This document shows, in pieces, positions 44,000 through 53,084 of a stretch of DNA of 64,000 bases. The DNA comes from Candidatus Pedobacter colombiensis (lineage in GTDB: Bacteria; Bacteroidota; Bacteroidia; Sphingobacteriales; Sphingobacteriaceae). The notes beneath the pieces are model-generated. The model searched no databases. It saw only the letters and a program-made list of their open reading frames with translations, and was not told the DNA's origin. Every line of letters starts with the position of its first letter. Position 1 is the stretch's first letter. Where the stretch lies: NCBI GenBank assembly GCA_029202485.1, contig CP119313.1, positions 4,774,001 through 4,838,000 of the forward strand. Reading direction: 5' to 3'. The position numbers and the translations under genes were made by a program.

Positions 44000-44956
44000 A
44001 TGGAACTTACACCACAAATAAAAGAGAAGCTGGATAAGCTGCAGGAGAAGTATGCTGCTATGGGGCAGGATATGGCCGCTTATCTGGACGGTCTGTTGTA
44101 TGCGGACTTTTTAACTTACTGGGATTATATCCATCTGGATACCTTGCTAAGTCTGCAAAGTCCAAAAACTCCTTTCCCTGACGAGGAAATCTTTATCATG
44201 TACCATCAGATTACGGAGCTTTATTTTAAGCTTTCGTTACACGAGTGTAAGCAAATTGCTGAACATCCTTCGTTAACAGTCGAGTTTTTCACGGAACGGA
44301 TTAAACGTATCAATGCTTATTTTAATGCATTAACAACCTCCTTTGAGGTGATGGTAAATGGAATGGAAAAAGACCAGTTCTTAAAGTTCCGCATGTCGCT
44401 GTTACCTGCCAGTGGTTTTCAATCCGGTCAGTACCGCATGATTGAGATCTGCGCGACAAACTTTACTCAGCTTGTCGACAAAAGTAAAAGAGAAGAGCTT
44501 GCAAATGCAGACGTAGAAACACAATTTGAGCATATCTACTGGAAATTTGGGGCTACAGAACTGGCAACAGGTAAGCAAACGCTGACCTTAAAGCAGTTTA
44601 TCAATAAATACGCGGCTCAGTTTTTACAATTGGTAAAAGACAGGAAGGAAACTAACTTTTCGGCGCTATACCATAAACTGGCTAATGAAGGAAACGATGT
44701 TACAGCACTGGCTGATCAGTTGAGAAAACTGGACCTGTATGTGAACGTGGAATGGCCACTGTCACATTATAAATCGGCCGTAAGGTACCTGGAGCGTGAT
44801 CCGGTCGACATTGCTGCTACCGGTGGAACCAACTGGCAGAAATACCTGCCCCCTCGCTTTCAGAAAAGAATCTTCTATCCGTTTCTATGGACTGAAGAAC
44901 AGATGGAAGAATGGGGCAAAGGATGGGTGCTTGGTGTGCTGAAGAATTTATCGTAA
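44000..44956 (+). CDS. Tryptophan 2,3-dioxygenase family protein
   Basis: This 318-residue helical heme protein shows the distal-side YHQITELYFKL and the family hallmark FRMSLLPASGFQSGQYRMIE. A proximal heme histidine is in EWPLSHYKSAVRYL, and ATGGTNWQKYLPP aligns with the GTGGS loop. It would open the indole ring of tryptophan to N-formylkynurenine. No kynurenine pathway partner is adjacent, so the physiological substrate is not confirmed. It is followed after 26 bp by ilvE. Confidence 0.88.
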   Translation: MELTPQIKEKLDKLQEKYAAMGQDMAAYLDGLLYADFLTYWDYIHLDTLLSLQSPKTPFPDEEIFIMYHQITELYFKLSLHECKQIAEHPSLTVEFFTERIKRINAYFNALTTSFEVMVNGMEKDQFLKFRMSLLPASGFQSGQYRMIEICATNFTQLVDKSKREELANADVETQFEHIYWKFGATELATGKQTLTLKQFINKYAAQFLQLVKDRKETNFSALYHKLANEGNDVTALADQLRKLDLYVNVEWPLSHYKSAVRYLERDPVDIAATGGTNWQKYLPPRFQKRIFYPFLWTEEQMEEWGKGWVLGVLKNLS

Positions 44957-44982
44957 ATTTGCCTTAAGTAACGACTACTACA

Positions 44983-46047
44983 ATGAATGATACACTTGAT
45001 ATAACAATCACGAAAGCTGAGAACAGCAGACTTACAGTAACTGATTTTTCTCAGTTGCCTTTTGGAAAGGTATTTTCTGACCATATGTTTATTGCAGAAT
45101 ACGACAATGGCCAATGGTCTAACCTACAGGTCTTACCTTACGGACCGATTCCAATGAGTCCTGCAATTTCTGCTTTACACTATGGACAGGCAATTTTTGA
45201 AGGGATGAAAGCGTATCGCCAGGCTAATGGTAAGATCAGTGTTTTCAGACCAGAGAAAAACTTTGAGCGTTTCAACAAATCAGCGGCACGTATGTCTATG
45301 CCAGCTATCCCTAAAGAAATCTTTATGCAGGGTATCGCTGCATTAATTGATATTGATGAAAAATGGGTACCTGCACAGGAGGATTATTCTTTATACATCC
45401 GTCCGGTAATGTTTGCTACCGATCCATATTTAGGGGTTAGACCATCAGATAAATATACTTTTGCTTTATTAACTACGCCTACCGGCCCTTACTATAGCAA
45501 AGCCTTAAAAGTTAAAATTGAGACAGAATATACCCGTGCTGATGACGGTGGTGTTGGTTATGCCAAAACTGCAGGAAACTATGCCCGCTCTTTATTCCCT
45601 TTTGCGGAAGCGCAAAAAGAAGGTTTCGACCAGTTAATCTGGACTGATGCTGCTACTCATGAATTTATTGAGGAAGCTGGAACTGCAAACCTGATCTTTG
45701 TGATCAATGGTAAGCTGGTAACACCTTCAGTAAGAAGCACCGTTTTAGACGGAGTAACCCGCGATACCATAATTACCCTTGCTAAAAAAGCAGGTATTGA
45801 AGTTGAAGAAAGACGTGTAAGCGTAAAAGAAGTCATTGAAGGCATCGAAAACGGAAGTCTTACCGACGCTTTTGCAGCAGGTACTGCGGCAACAGTTACA
45901 CCAATCGGTGCAATTGGTTACCAAGGTAAAACTTATACTTTAACAGATCCTGCAACACGTACCATTTCTGCAGGCATTGCCAAAACACTAAACGATATCC
46001 GTTACGGGTTAGCTCCTGACGAGTTTGGCTGGAACTGGGTATTGTAA
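44983..46047 (+). CDS. ilvE: Branched-chain amino acid aminotransferase
   Basis: This 354-residue fold-type IV PLP enzyme transfers the amino group between branched-chain amino acids and 2-oxoglutarate. Motifs are ALHYGQAIFEGMKAYR, YIRPVMFATDPYLGV, the PLP lysine in GYAKTAGNYARS (K about 194), and FIEEAGTANLIFV, followed by SVRSTVLDGVTRD. The type is the longer eukaryote-like BCAT. A strong terminator follows. Confidence 0.95.
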   Translation: MNDTLDITITKAENSRLTVTDFSQLPFGKVFSDHMFIAEYDNGQWSNLQVLPYGPIPMSPAISALHYGQAIFEGMKAYRQANGKISVFRPEKNFERFNKSAARMSMPAIPKEIFMQGIAALIDIDEKWVPAQEDYSLYIRPVMFATDPYLGVRPSDKYTFALLTTPTGPYYSKALKVKIETEYTRADDGGVGYAKTAGNYARSLFPFAEAQKEGFDQLIWTDAATHEFIEEAGTANLIFVINGKLVTPSVRSTVLDGVTRDTIITLAKKAGIEVEERRVSVKEVIEGIENGSLTDAFAAGTAATVTPIGAIGYQGKTYTLTDPATRTISAGIAKTLNDIRYGLAPDEFGWNWVL

Positions 46048-46074
46048 GCAATCGCTTCAAAAAACATAAAATAC

Positions 46075-46102
46075 AGGCGCCTTTATCAAGGGCGCCTTTT
46101 TA
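46075..46102 (+). terminator. Terminator after ilvE
   Basis: AGGCGCC (46075-46081) and GGCGCCT (46091-46097) form a GC-rich 7-bp stem, followed by TTTTATTG. Confidence 0.88.
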
Positions 46103-46137
46103 TTGTCAAATCATAAAAACTAACTATACTTATTCAA

Positions 46138-48258
46138 ATGAAGCCAACCTTAATCCTGGGTTTAGCAGGTGCTTTACTTTTCAGCATTCCGACATCTGCT
46201 CAACTTAAAAAGCTAAACCAACAGCAAATATTTGCCGGCCAACCTTCGCTAACCAAGCCAATGAGCACAATAACAGGTTGGAGTGACGACAACCATTACA
46301 TTGAAATGGATCCGCAAGATCGTAAACTGTATGCTGTTGATATCAAATCAGGGGCAAAAACAGCTTATACTCCCCCTCCTCTAAGCAATGTAAATGTATT
46401 TGTAGATAAGAACGACATCTATATCCGATATGGAAAAGATGCCCCAAAACGCTTAACAAACGATAAAGACGAGGAGAAGAATCCGGTCTTGTCGCCGGAT
46501 GGGAAATATGTAGCCTTTACCCGTAACAATGACTTGTTTGCAGTTAACACGGAAACTGCAAAAGAGATCAGGTATACTACTGATGCCACCGATGTCATTT
46601 ACAACGGTTGGTCATCCTGGGTATATTATGAGGAAATTTTAGGCAGACCGACCAACTACCGCGCTTTTTGGTGGGCACCGGATAGTAAGCATATTGCTTT
46701 CATGCGTTTTGATGATACCAAGGTACCCATGTTCCCTATCAATGGCTCAACAGGTCAGCATGGCTACGTAGAAAAAACACGTTACCCTAAAGCAGGAGAC
46801 CCAAATCCTGAGGTAAAAGTAGGCTTCGTAAAGACTACCGGTGGTCCTGTAGTATGGGCTGATTTCAATGAGAAAGATGACCAGTATTTTGGCACACCTT
46901 ATTGGAGTTATGATGGCAGCAATCTGATGGTTCAGTGGATGAACCGAGGCCAGGACAACCTGAAATTTTATGCTGTAAACCCTACTTCGGGTGCGAAAAA
47001 AGAAATTTATGATGAGAAGCAGCCTTCATGGGTTGATTTGGATTATGATGGCAGAATTGAATACCTGCAGGACAAAAAGCATTATATCCTTAAAAGTGAC
47101 AAAACAGGTTGGGCGCATTTCTACTTGTATACTTTAGATGGCAAACTCATCAATCCGATAACCAGCGGCAACTGGCAGGTGACAAACCTGATGCGCGTAG
47201 ATGAGAAAAATAAAGTTCTTTACTTTATGGCCCGCAAAGAGGCCTCGACCCGTACCGACCTTTATCGCGTCGATTATAATGGAAAGAATTTAAAGCGTTT
47301 AACTTTCGGCGATTATACCCATCAGGTACAACTGTCACCTGGCGGCACTTACTTCATTACTACCTATTCAAATGTTTCTACACCACCGAAACGCGCTTTA
47401 GTAAGCAACACCGGAAAAATCGTGAAGGAACTGGCGGATAGTAAAGCTGCTGATTATGACCAGTACGCTTTTGGTAAAACAGAAATGATCACCATCCCTA
47501 CAGATGATGGCTATAATCTTCCGGCTGTGATTACCTACCCTACCAACTTTGATCAAAGCAGAAAATACCCGGTAGTGATGAGCATTTATGGAGGCCCTAA
47601 TGCCGGTACAGTAACCAATACCTGGAAAGGAACAGCCAACCAGTGGTGGGCAAATGAAGGAATTATACAAATTGCAGTGGATCACCGAGCTTCGGGGCAG
47701 TTTGGTAAGGCCGGCGTAGCTTTAATGCACCGCAACCTAGGTAAATGGGAGATGAAAGATTACACTACAGCCGCAAGATGGTTAAAAGCAAAACCATGGG
47801 TTGACAATAAGAAATTATTAATTACCGGACACAGTTATGGTGGATACATGACCTGTCTGGCACTCACTATGGGGGCTGATGATTTCGACTTTGGTTATGC
47901 AGGTGCACCTGTTACCAGTTGGGAGTTGTATGATACAAATTATGCAGAACGTTTTATGGATACACCGCAGGAAAACCCTGAAGGATATAAAAATGCATCA
48001 GTACTAACTTATGTAAACAATTACAAAGGCTTACTGCGCATTATGCATGGTGATATGGATGACAATGTACACATGCAGAATACCATTCAACTGATCGATA
48101 AACTTGAAAACGCCAACAAGCATTTTGAACTGATGATTTATCCGGGCGGCAGACATGGCTGGGCTGGTGTTAAAACACCACACGATCGCTCTGAACGGAT
48201 TCGCTTTTATTACCAAAATCTACTGAATAAACCTGTACCGGAAGAATTACTGAAGTAA
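46138..48258 (+). CDS. S9 family (dipeptidyl peptidase IV-like) serine peptidase
   Basis: This 706-residue protein has a signal peptide (ending TSAQL), a DPP-IV N-terminal beta-propeller (YVAFTRNNDLFAVN, GWSSWVYYEEILGR with the N-terminus-binding Glu pair region YYEE) and a C-terminal hydrolase. The catalytic Ser is in GHSYGGYM (about 566), the Asp in MHGDMDDNVH, and the His in GGRHGWAG. It cleaves X-Pro (or X-Ala) dipeptides from peptides in the periplasm. A heptad palindromic element begins just after the stop. Confidence 0.93.
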   Translation: MKPTLILGLAGALLFSIPTSAQLKKLNQQQIFAGQPSLTKPMSTITGWSDDNHYIEMDPQDRKLYAVDIKSGAKTAYTPPPLSNVNVFVDKNDIYIRYGKDAPKRLTNDKDEEKNPVLSPDGKYVAFTRNNDLFAVNTETAKEIRYTTDATDVIYNGWSSWVYYEEILGRPTNYRAFWWAPDSKHIAFMRFDDTKVPMFPINGSTGQHGYVEKTRYPKAGDPNPEVKVGFVKTTGGPVVWADFNEKDDQYFGTPYWSYDGSNLMVQWMNRGQDNLKFYAVNPTSGAKKEIYDEKQPSWVDLDYDGRIEYLQDKKHYILKSDKTGWAHFYLYTLDGKLINPITSGNWQVTNLMRVDEKNKVLYFMARKEASTRTDLYRVDYNGKNLKRLTFGDYTHQVQLSPGGTYFITTYSNVSTPPKRALVSNTGKIVKELADSKAADYDQYAFGKTEMITIPTDDGYNLPAVITYPTNFDQSRKYPVVMSIYGGPNAGTVTNTWKGTANQWWANEGIIQIAVDHRASGQFGKAGVALMHRNLGKWEMKDYTTAARWLKAKPWVDNKKLLITGHSYGGYMTCLALTMGADDFDFGYAGAPVTSWELYDTNYAERFMDTPQENPEGYKNASVLTYVNNYKGLLRIMHGDMDDNVHMQNTIQLIDKLENANKHFELMIYPGGRHGWAGVKTPHDRSERIRFYYQNLLNKPVPEELLK

Positions 48259-48260
48259 GC

Positions 48261-48371
48261 GAAAAGGAGTCAGGATAAAGGAACCAGGATGAAAGACTAA
48301 ACGCATAAAGTCTTTCATCCTTACCTTTTACCTCCTTGTTCTTAGTTCCTTCATCCTTGCTCCTTCATCCC
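48261..48371. repeat. Heptad palindromic element 2
   Basis: Left units at 48264-48298 (AAGGAGT, CAGGATA, AAGGAAC, CAGGATG, AAAGACT) are in phase. A perfect 13-bp stem pairs 48286-48298 with 48309-48321 around the loop AAACGCATAA. Further complementary units (GTTCCTT, CATCCTT, GCTCCTT) continue to about 48370. The element lies between two co-oriented genes. Confidence 0.85.
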
Positions 48372-48431
48372 TCCCCTCTCCCCAACATTGATTTAACATC
48401 CTGTTAACACTACATGCTTTACTTTTAAAGC

Positions 48432-50033
48432 GTGAAACAGTCAAATCTAAAAAGCATTCCAAAATGCATGCTCCTATGCTTGCTTTACATCATCACTTGC
48501 TGTCCATTTACGCATGCACAAGGTATTGAAAAAGGTCTGATAGACTCTTTAATTAAGAAGCAACCTAATGAGACATTTATAAAAATCAAAAACGCTTTAA
48601 ATAAGGCGCTTACTGAAAATGACTCTATTTCCGCAGCCAAATGCTACTTGTATCTTGCCGAACTTTTTTATCATCAGGCAGCCTACCCGCAAGCAGTTGG
48701 ATATTATTACAAAGCAGACGGGATCTTCAGGAGAAGCAATGACCTTGGCAACCTGGCAAAAACACTAAACAAAACCGGCGAAGCCTATTATTATAGCAAA
48801 CAGTATGGGGTTTCAAGGACTAAATTCCAGGAGGCTTTGACACTTTACAAAAAATTGAACTACACAAAGGGCATTGCAGAGTCGTATGGTCTGATTGGAC
48901 AGACTTATGAAAAAAGTGGGGATTACGTACAGGCGATGAAATACCAGCAGTTGGCCCTCTCAGCATTCCACAAAATGAAGGACAAGACCGGTATTGCCAA
49001 GATCTATGAAAACCTGGGTAGTATTTATGAAGATGAGCCACAATTGGACTCTGCCTTAAAATATTATAGTCTTGCACTAAATCTGAATAAGGCAAATGCC
49101 AATGAGCCGGCTCAGATAGAGATCATCAATAATATCGGTGATGTTTACAGAAAAACAGGTAGATATGAAGAAGCATTGGGATACACACGTAAAGCAGCGC
49201 AAATGGCCCTGGCAATGAACGACCAGTATCAATTGAGTAGTGCTTATCGTGACCTTTCGAAAAATTTTGCACTGATGAAAAGGTATGATAGTGCATATCA
49301 TTACAGCGAACTGGGCAGGAATATCTTTCTAAGAATCTTTACTGAGGATACCAATAAGCAAATGGCTTTACTGCAAACGTTATTTGAAATACAGCAAAAA
49401 GATAATGCGATTACAGGTTTTGAAAAAGAAAAAAAAGCAAATCAGTTTATCACTATCGCCACTATACTTATTGTAATCTTACTAGGCTTACTGGCCGCTA
49501 GCGTCATTAGCAGACAACGCCTTAAAATCAGGAATGAACAACAGTTAAATGAGCAGAACCATGCGCTTTACCGGGCTCAAAAGGATGCGATAGAGGCTGA
49601 ACTCGAACTGAAAGGCAAAGAACTAACCAGCAATACCCTTCATGTCATACAGAGCAATCAGTTCCTGGAAGAGCTGCGCACCGAACTGGAGGAAATGATA
49701 AAGGATGACAAAAGAGATCAGAAAAAAAGGCTGCAACAAATTGTAACAAAGATCAACCAAAGCACCAGTCGTGATAAACACTGGAAAGAATTCAGCAACC
49801 TATTTGAGCAAATTCACCATACATTTTTCGACAACCTGAAGAAATATAGTGAAGAATTAACGGCCAGCGATCTCCGTTTGGTTGCCCTTATTAAAATGAA
49901 TTTAAACTCTAAAGACATGGCTACCCTTTTCGGCATATCACAGGATAGTTTACGTGTTGCCCGTTACCGTTTAAGAAAAAAACTAAGCATCCCACAGGGC
50001 GAAAATCTGAGCACTTTTATCCAGACTTTGTAA
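48432..50033 (+). CDS. TPR membrane protein with C-terminal HTH (regulator)
   Basis: This 533-residue protein starts with GTG (VKQSNLKSI). It has a signal or anchor segment, then about six TPR repeats (65-310: AKTLNKTGEAYYYSKQY, GLIGQTYEKSGDY, ENLGSIYED, NNIGDVYRKTGRY). A membrane helix (about 336-358) is followed by a coiled coil and then a LuxR/GerE-like HTH (about 485-525: SDLRLVALIKMNLNSKDMATLFGISQDSLRVARYRL). This layout is common in Bacteroidota, where such proteins sense envelope state and control nearby or distant genes. It sits upstream of the TonB receptor-phytase operon, but a link is inference. Confidence 0.85.
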   Translation: MKQSNLKSIPKCMLLCLLYIITCCPFTHAQGIEKGLIDSLIKKQPNETFIKIKNALNKALTENDSISAAKCYLYLAELFYHQAAYPQAVGYYYKADGIFRRSNDLGNLAKTLNKTGEAYYYSKQYGVSRTKFQEALTLYKKLNYTKGIAESYGLIGQTYEKSGDYVQAMKYQQLALSAFHKMKDKTGIAKIYENLGSIYEDEPQLDSALKYYSLALNLNKANANEPAQIEIINNIGDVYRKTGRYEEALGYTRKAAQMALAMNDQYQLSSAYRDLSKNFALMKRYDSAYHYSELGRNIFLRIFTEDTNKQMALLQTLFEIQQKDNAITGFEKEKKANQFITIATILIVILLGLLAASVISRQRLKIRNEQQLNEQNHALYRAQKDAIEAELELKGKELTSNTLHVIQSNQFLEELRTELEEMIKDDKRDQKKRLQQIVTKINQSTSRDKHWKEFSNLFEQIHHTFFDNLKKYSEELTASDLRLVALIKMNLNSKDMATLFGISQDSLRVARYRLRKKLSIPQGENLSTFIQTL

Positions 50034-50155
50034 GCAAAAAACACAAACCACCCGAGCTTAACACATTGTTAATATTACGCTAACCTAATGATAATGGCGT
50101 TTTTAACTACAAACAAACCTCTAAAAATCAAACAATTAAACAAAAACGGTATACG

Positions 50156-50205
50156 ATGTATACGTTCTGTATATAGCCTTTGTAACGCTGTATACATTTT
50201 GTACA
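50156..50205 (+). promoter_or_regulatory. Five direct repeats at about 11-bp steps (Pho-box-like array)
   Basis: ATGTATA (50156), CTGTATA (50167), CTTTGTA (50178), CTGTATA (50188) and TTGTACA (50199) follow at steps of 11, 11, 10 and 11 bp. E. coli Pho boxes are 7-bp TGT-containing units repeated every 11 bp, so the spacing fits an OmpR/PhoB-type activator array. It ends 10 bp upstream of a TTG, 21-bp spacer, CACATTTG promoter and precedes a phytase operon. Confidence 0.6.
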
Positions 50206-50214
50206 CGGACTAAA

Positions 50215-50246
50215 TTGACAAGTATCTATAGCGGTTTACACATTTG
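50215..50246 (+). promoter_or_regulatory. Predicted promoter of the TonB receptor-phytase operon
   Basis: TTG (50215-50217), 21 bp, CACATTTG (50239-50246; one mismatch to TAnnTTTG). The start site would be near 50251, about 33 nt before the ATG at 50284. The imperfect -7 box would suit an activator-dependent promoter. Confidence 0.5.
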
Positions 50247-50283
50247 CAGCATAATTAAAAACACAAACAAAATTATTCGCAAA

Positions 50284-53052
50284 ATGAAGTCAACTTTACA
50301 AGTTCTTTTATGCTTAATACTAAGTATAGCCACCGCAAAAGCCACGAGCTTGAAAGGCTATGTTTATGATCAGAAAACCGGAGAAGCCATACCGGGGGCA
50401 TCCGTACATCTGGAACACACCGACAAAACAGTGTTAACAGGTTTGGACGGTTCTTTTGAGATTAAGCACCCACCGGCAGGAACTTACACTTTAAAAGTAT
50501 CCTATTTGATGTATAAAGCCCTGCTAAAACAGATTACCATCCTCAAAGAAGACAATCCTACCTTAAAAATTTATTTGTCGGAAAGCAAGGACAAGGATTT
50601 AAGTGAGGTTATGATTTCGGGTAAAGGCGATGGTGCCTCAGAGAAAACAGCCAGACGCATTGAACAGAAATCTTTACAATTGGTCAACGTGGTCTCTGGT
50701 CGTGCCATAGAGATCTCTCCCGATCTAACTGTAGCGAACGTTATTCAGCGTGTTTCAGGAATATCTATTGAAAGAAGCAGCAGTGGTGATGGTCAATACG
50801 CCATTGTAAGGGGGATGGACAAAAGATACAACTATACGCTTGTTAATGGTGTAAAAATTCCTAGTCCTGATAACAAATACCGATATGTGCCCCTGGATAT
50901 TTTCCCTTCCGAACTATTGGAAAGACTCGAAGTATACAAAACATTAACTCCAAACATGGAAGGTGATGCAATTGGTGGTGTAGTGAATATGGTGATGAAA
51001 GATGCACCGGAAAAACTGAAGATCAATGCTAATCTGGCCACCGGATATAGCCAGTTATTTATTGACCGGGACTTCATGAGTTTCAATGCCAATGACATTA
51101 ATCGCAAATCGCCTTATGAAATTAATGGAAAGAGCTACAAGGCAACTGCTGCTGATTTCCCAAAAGGAACACTAGATTATACGTCTAAACACCCGGCACC
51201 AAATGTAGTGGGGGGCCTCTCTATTGGGAACCGCTATTTTGACAACAAATTCGGGATTTTACTTGCCGGAAGTTATCAAAACAACTACAGAGGAAGTAAC
51301 AGCACTTTTTACAACACACAGGTAGTGGCAACCGATAAATTTGGAGCCATCGTAAACAAGAGTGAAAGAGCATACTCCGAACAGCAAAAACGTTATGGTG
51401 CACATGCTAAATTAGATTATGTATTCAATAAAAATCATAAACTCAGCTTGTATAATGCATATGTTGACCTCAACAGCGAGCAACTCCGAGATTCAAAAAC
51501 AATAGATTTCACTAGTGCATACGAACCGGAAAAAGGAAATGCAAAACTCAATTATGCCACCCGTACACGATTGACTGAGCAGCAAATCTACAACAGCACC
51601 TTACAGGGAGATCACCAGTTGATCACTGAAAAGCTAAAGGTTCATTGGTCGGCCGTTTATTCATCTGCTAAAAACGAGTCGCCGGATCAAAACAACATCA
51701 ATATTCTGGGTGTTCGGGAGAACTTTGCAGACCGCCGTACCTATGCCCCTGCAATTGGCGATGCCTATACCCGCCGTTGGGAACGCAACACTGAAGAAGA
51801 TAAGGCCGGCTACCTTGACCTTAGTTACAACACCGCCATTTCGGGAGCAAAGGTAGAATTTAGCGCGGGCGCCTTGTATCGTGATAAGCAACGCAGCAGT
51901 TTCTATAACCAATATATTTTTACATCTACCAATCCTAATGCCTTGTATGGTAGAGATTTCAACAGCTATACGGAAATCCAGTGGACAATCAAGAACCCTT
52001 CGGGATCAGTGGACAATGCGCTAACCTATGATGCATCAGAAAAAATGACTGCTGGGTATGGTATGGTGACTTTAAATACCAAAAACCTGCAGCTGATAGG
52101 TGGTCTGCGTATAGAGCATACCAACCAGGGCTACAGAATGCTTTTCCCTGCTGCAGAACTACGACCTGTAGGATCGCAGATCTATACCGATTATTTACCT
52201 AGTTTAAATCTGAAATACAAACTGGCGGATAAACAACAATTACGCGCTTCTTACTTCCGCTCACTAAACCGCCCGGGATTTTACGAACTTATCCCAGGAG
52301 GTGGACTGATTCAGGATGATTATAAGGAAAAGGGGAATCCAGATTTAAAACGTGCAACGGCCGACAACTACGACCTGCGTTATGAATTATTTCCTAACGG
52401 GAATGATCAGCTGTTGGTTGGTGCCTTTTACAAAAGCATAAAAAACCCAATAGAATATAGCTTTCAGCCTGATCCGATCCGTCCGCAAGACACTTATTAC
52501 TTACCCGGCAATTTTGGAAATGCACGTAACTATGGACTGGAAATTGACTACATCAAGTTCATCCATAAGTTCGGTATTAAGGCCAACTATACTTATACAC
52601 ACTCCAAAATTACAACGCCAAAAAGCTCAAGGGTAAGAGACGAGAACGGAGATCTTAAGCCGGTTTTTGTAGATCAGAGCCGACCGTTGTATGGGCAATC
52701 TGAGCACATCGGAAACATTTCCCTACTTTATAAAGGTGGAAAAAATGGCTTCGATGCACAATTGGCCGCAGCTTACACAGGCCCTCGCATCAATACCGTT
52801 TCCCAATTCCTAGATAATGATCTATGGCAACAAGGGTTCATCCAGATGGATCTGTCTGCCGAAAAGAAATTCAAAAACAATCTCAGCATTTTTGTTAAAG
52901 GAGGAAACCTATTAAATACACCTTTAAAACTATTTATTAAAGGCACCAACCCAAACAATGCCAATATAGCGACAGAATTTGATGGTAAAACACTGATTCG
53001 TAACGACTATTACAAACAGACCTATTTATTGGGTATACGCTACAAATTATAA
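50284..53052 (+). CDS. TonB-dependent outer membrane receptor
   Basis: The start at 50284 (MKSTLQVLLCLILSIATAKATS) supplies the signal peptide; the frame is open to a TTG at 50215. 922 residues. A CarboxypepD_reg-like domain (about 24-110: LKGYVYDQKTGEAIPGASV) precedes a plug with VIQRVSGISIERSSSGDGQYAIVRGMDKRYN and GDAIGGVVNMV. The rest is a large 22-strand type barrel with repeated aromatic strand ends and a terminal LLGIRYKL. It has no SusD partner, unlike glycan receptors. With the downstream lipoprotein and phytase it probably imports phytate or its inositol phosphate products. Confidence 0.9.
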   Translation: MKSTLQVLLCLILSIATAKATSLKGYVYDQKTGEAIPGASVHLEHTDKTVLTGLDGSFEIKHPPAGTYTLKVSYLMYKALLKQITILKEDNPTLKIYLSESKDKDLSEVMISGKGDGASEKTARRIEQKSLQLVNVVSGRAIEISPDLTVANVIQRVSGISIERSSSGDGQYAIVRGMDKRYNYTLVNGVKIPSPDNKYRYVPLDIFPSELLERLEVYKTLTPNMEGDAIGGVVNMVMKDAPEKLKINANLATGYSQLFIDRDFMSFNANDINRKSPYEINGKSYKATAADFPKGTLDYTSKHPAPNVVGGLSIGNRYFDNKFGILLAGSYQNNYRGSNSTFYNTQVVATDKFGAIVNKSERAYSEQQKRYGAHAKLDYVFNKNHKLSLYNAYVDLNSEQLRDSKTIDFTSAYEPEKGNAKLNYATRTRLTEQQIYNSTLQGDHQLITEKLKVHWSAVYSSAKNESPDQNNINILGVRENFADRRTYAPAIGDAYTRRWERNTEEDKAGYLDLSYNTAISGAKVEFSAGALYRDKQRSSFYNQYIFTSTNPNALYGRDFNSYTEIQWTIKNPSGSVDNALTYDASEKMTAGYGMVTLNTKNLQLIGGLRIEHTNQGYRMLFPAAELRPVGSQIYTDYLPSLNLKYKLADKQQLRASYFRSLNRPGFYELIPGGGLIQDDYKEKGNPDLKRATADNYDLRYELFPNGNDQLLVGAFYKSIKNPIEYSFQPDPIRPQDTYYLPGNFGNARNYGLEIDYIKFIHKFGIKANYTYTHSKITTPKSSRVRDENGDLKPVFVDQSRPLYGQSEHIGNISLLYKGGKNGFDAQLAAAYTGPRINTVSQFLDNDLWQQGFIQMDLSAEKKFKNNLSIFVKGGNLLNTPLKLFIKGTNPNNANIATEFDGKTLIRNDYYKQTYLLGIRYKL

Positions 53053-53084
53053 ACCATTTGATCATTCATCATAAAAGACAAAAA

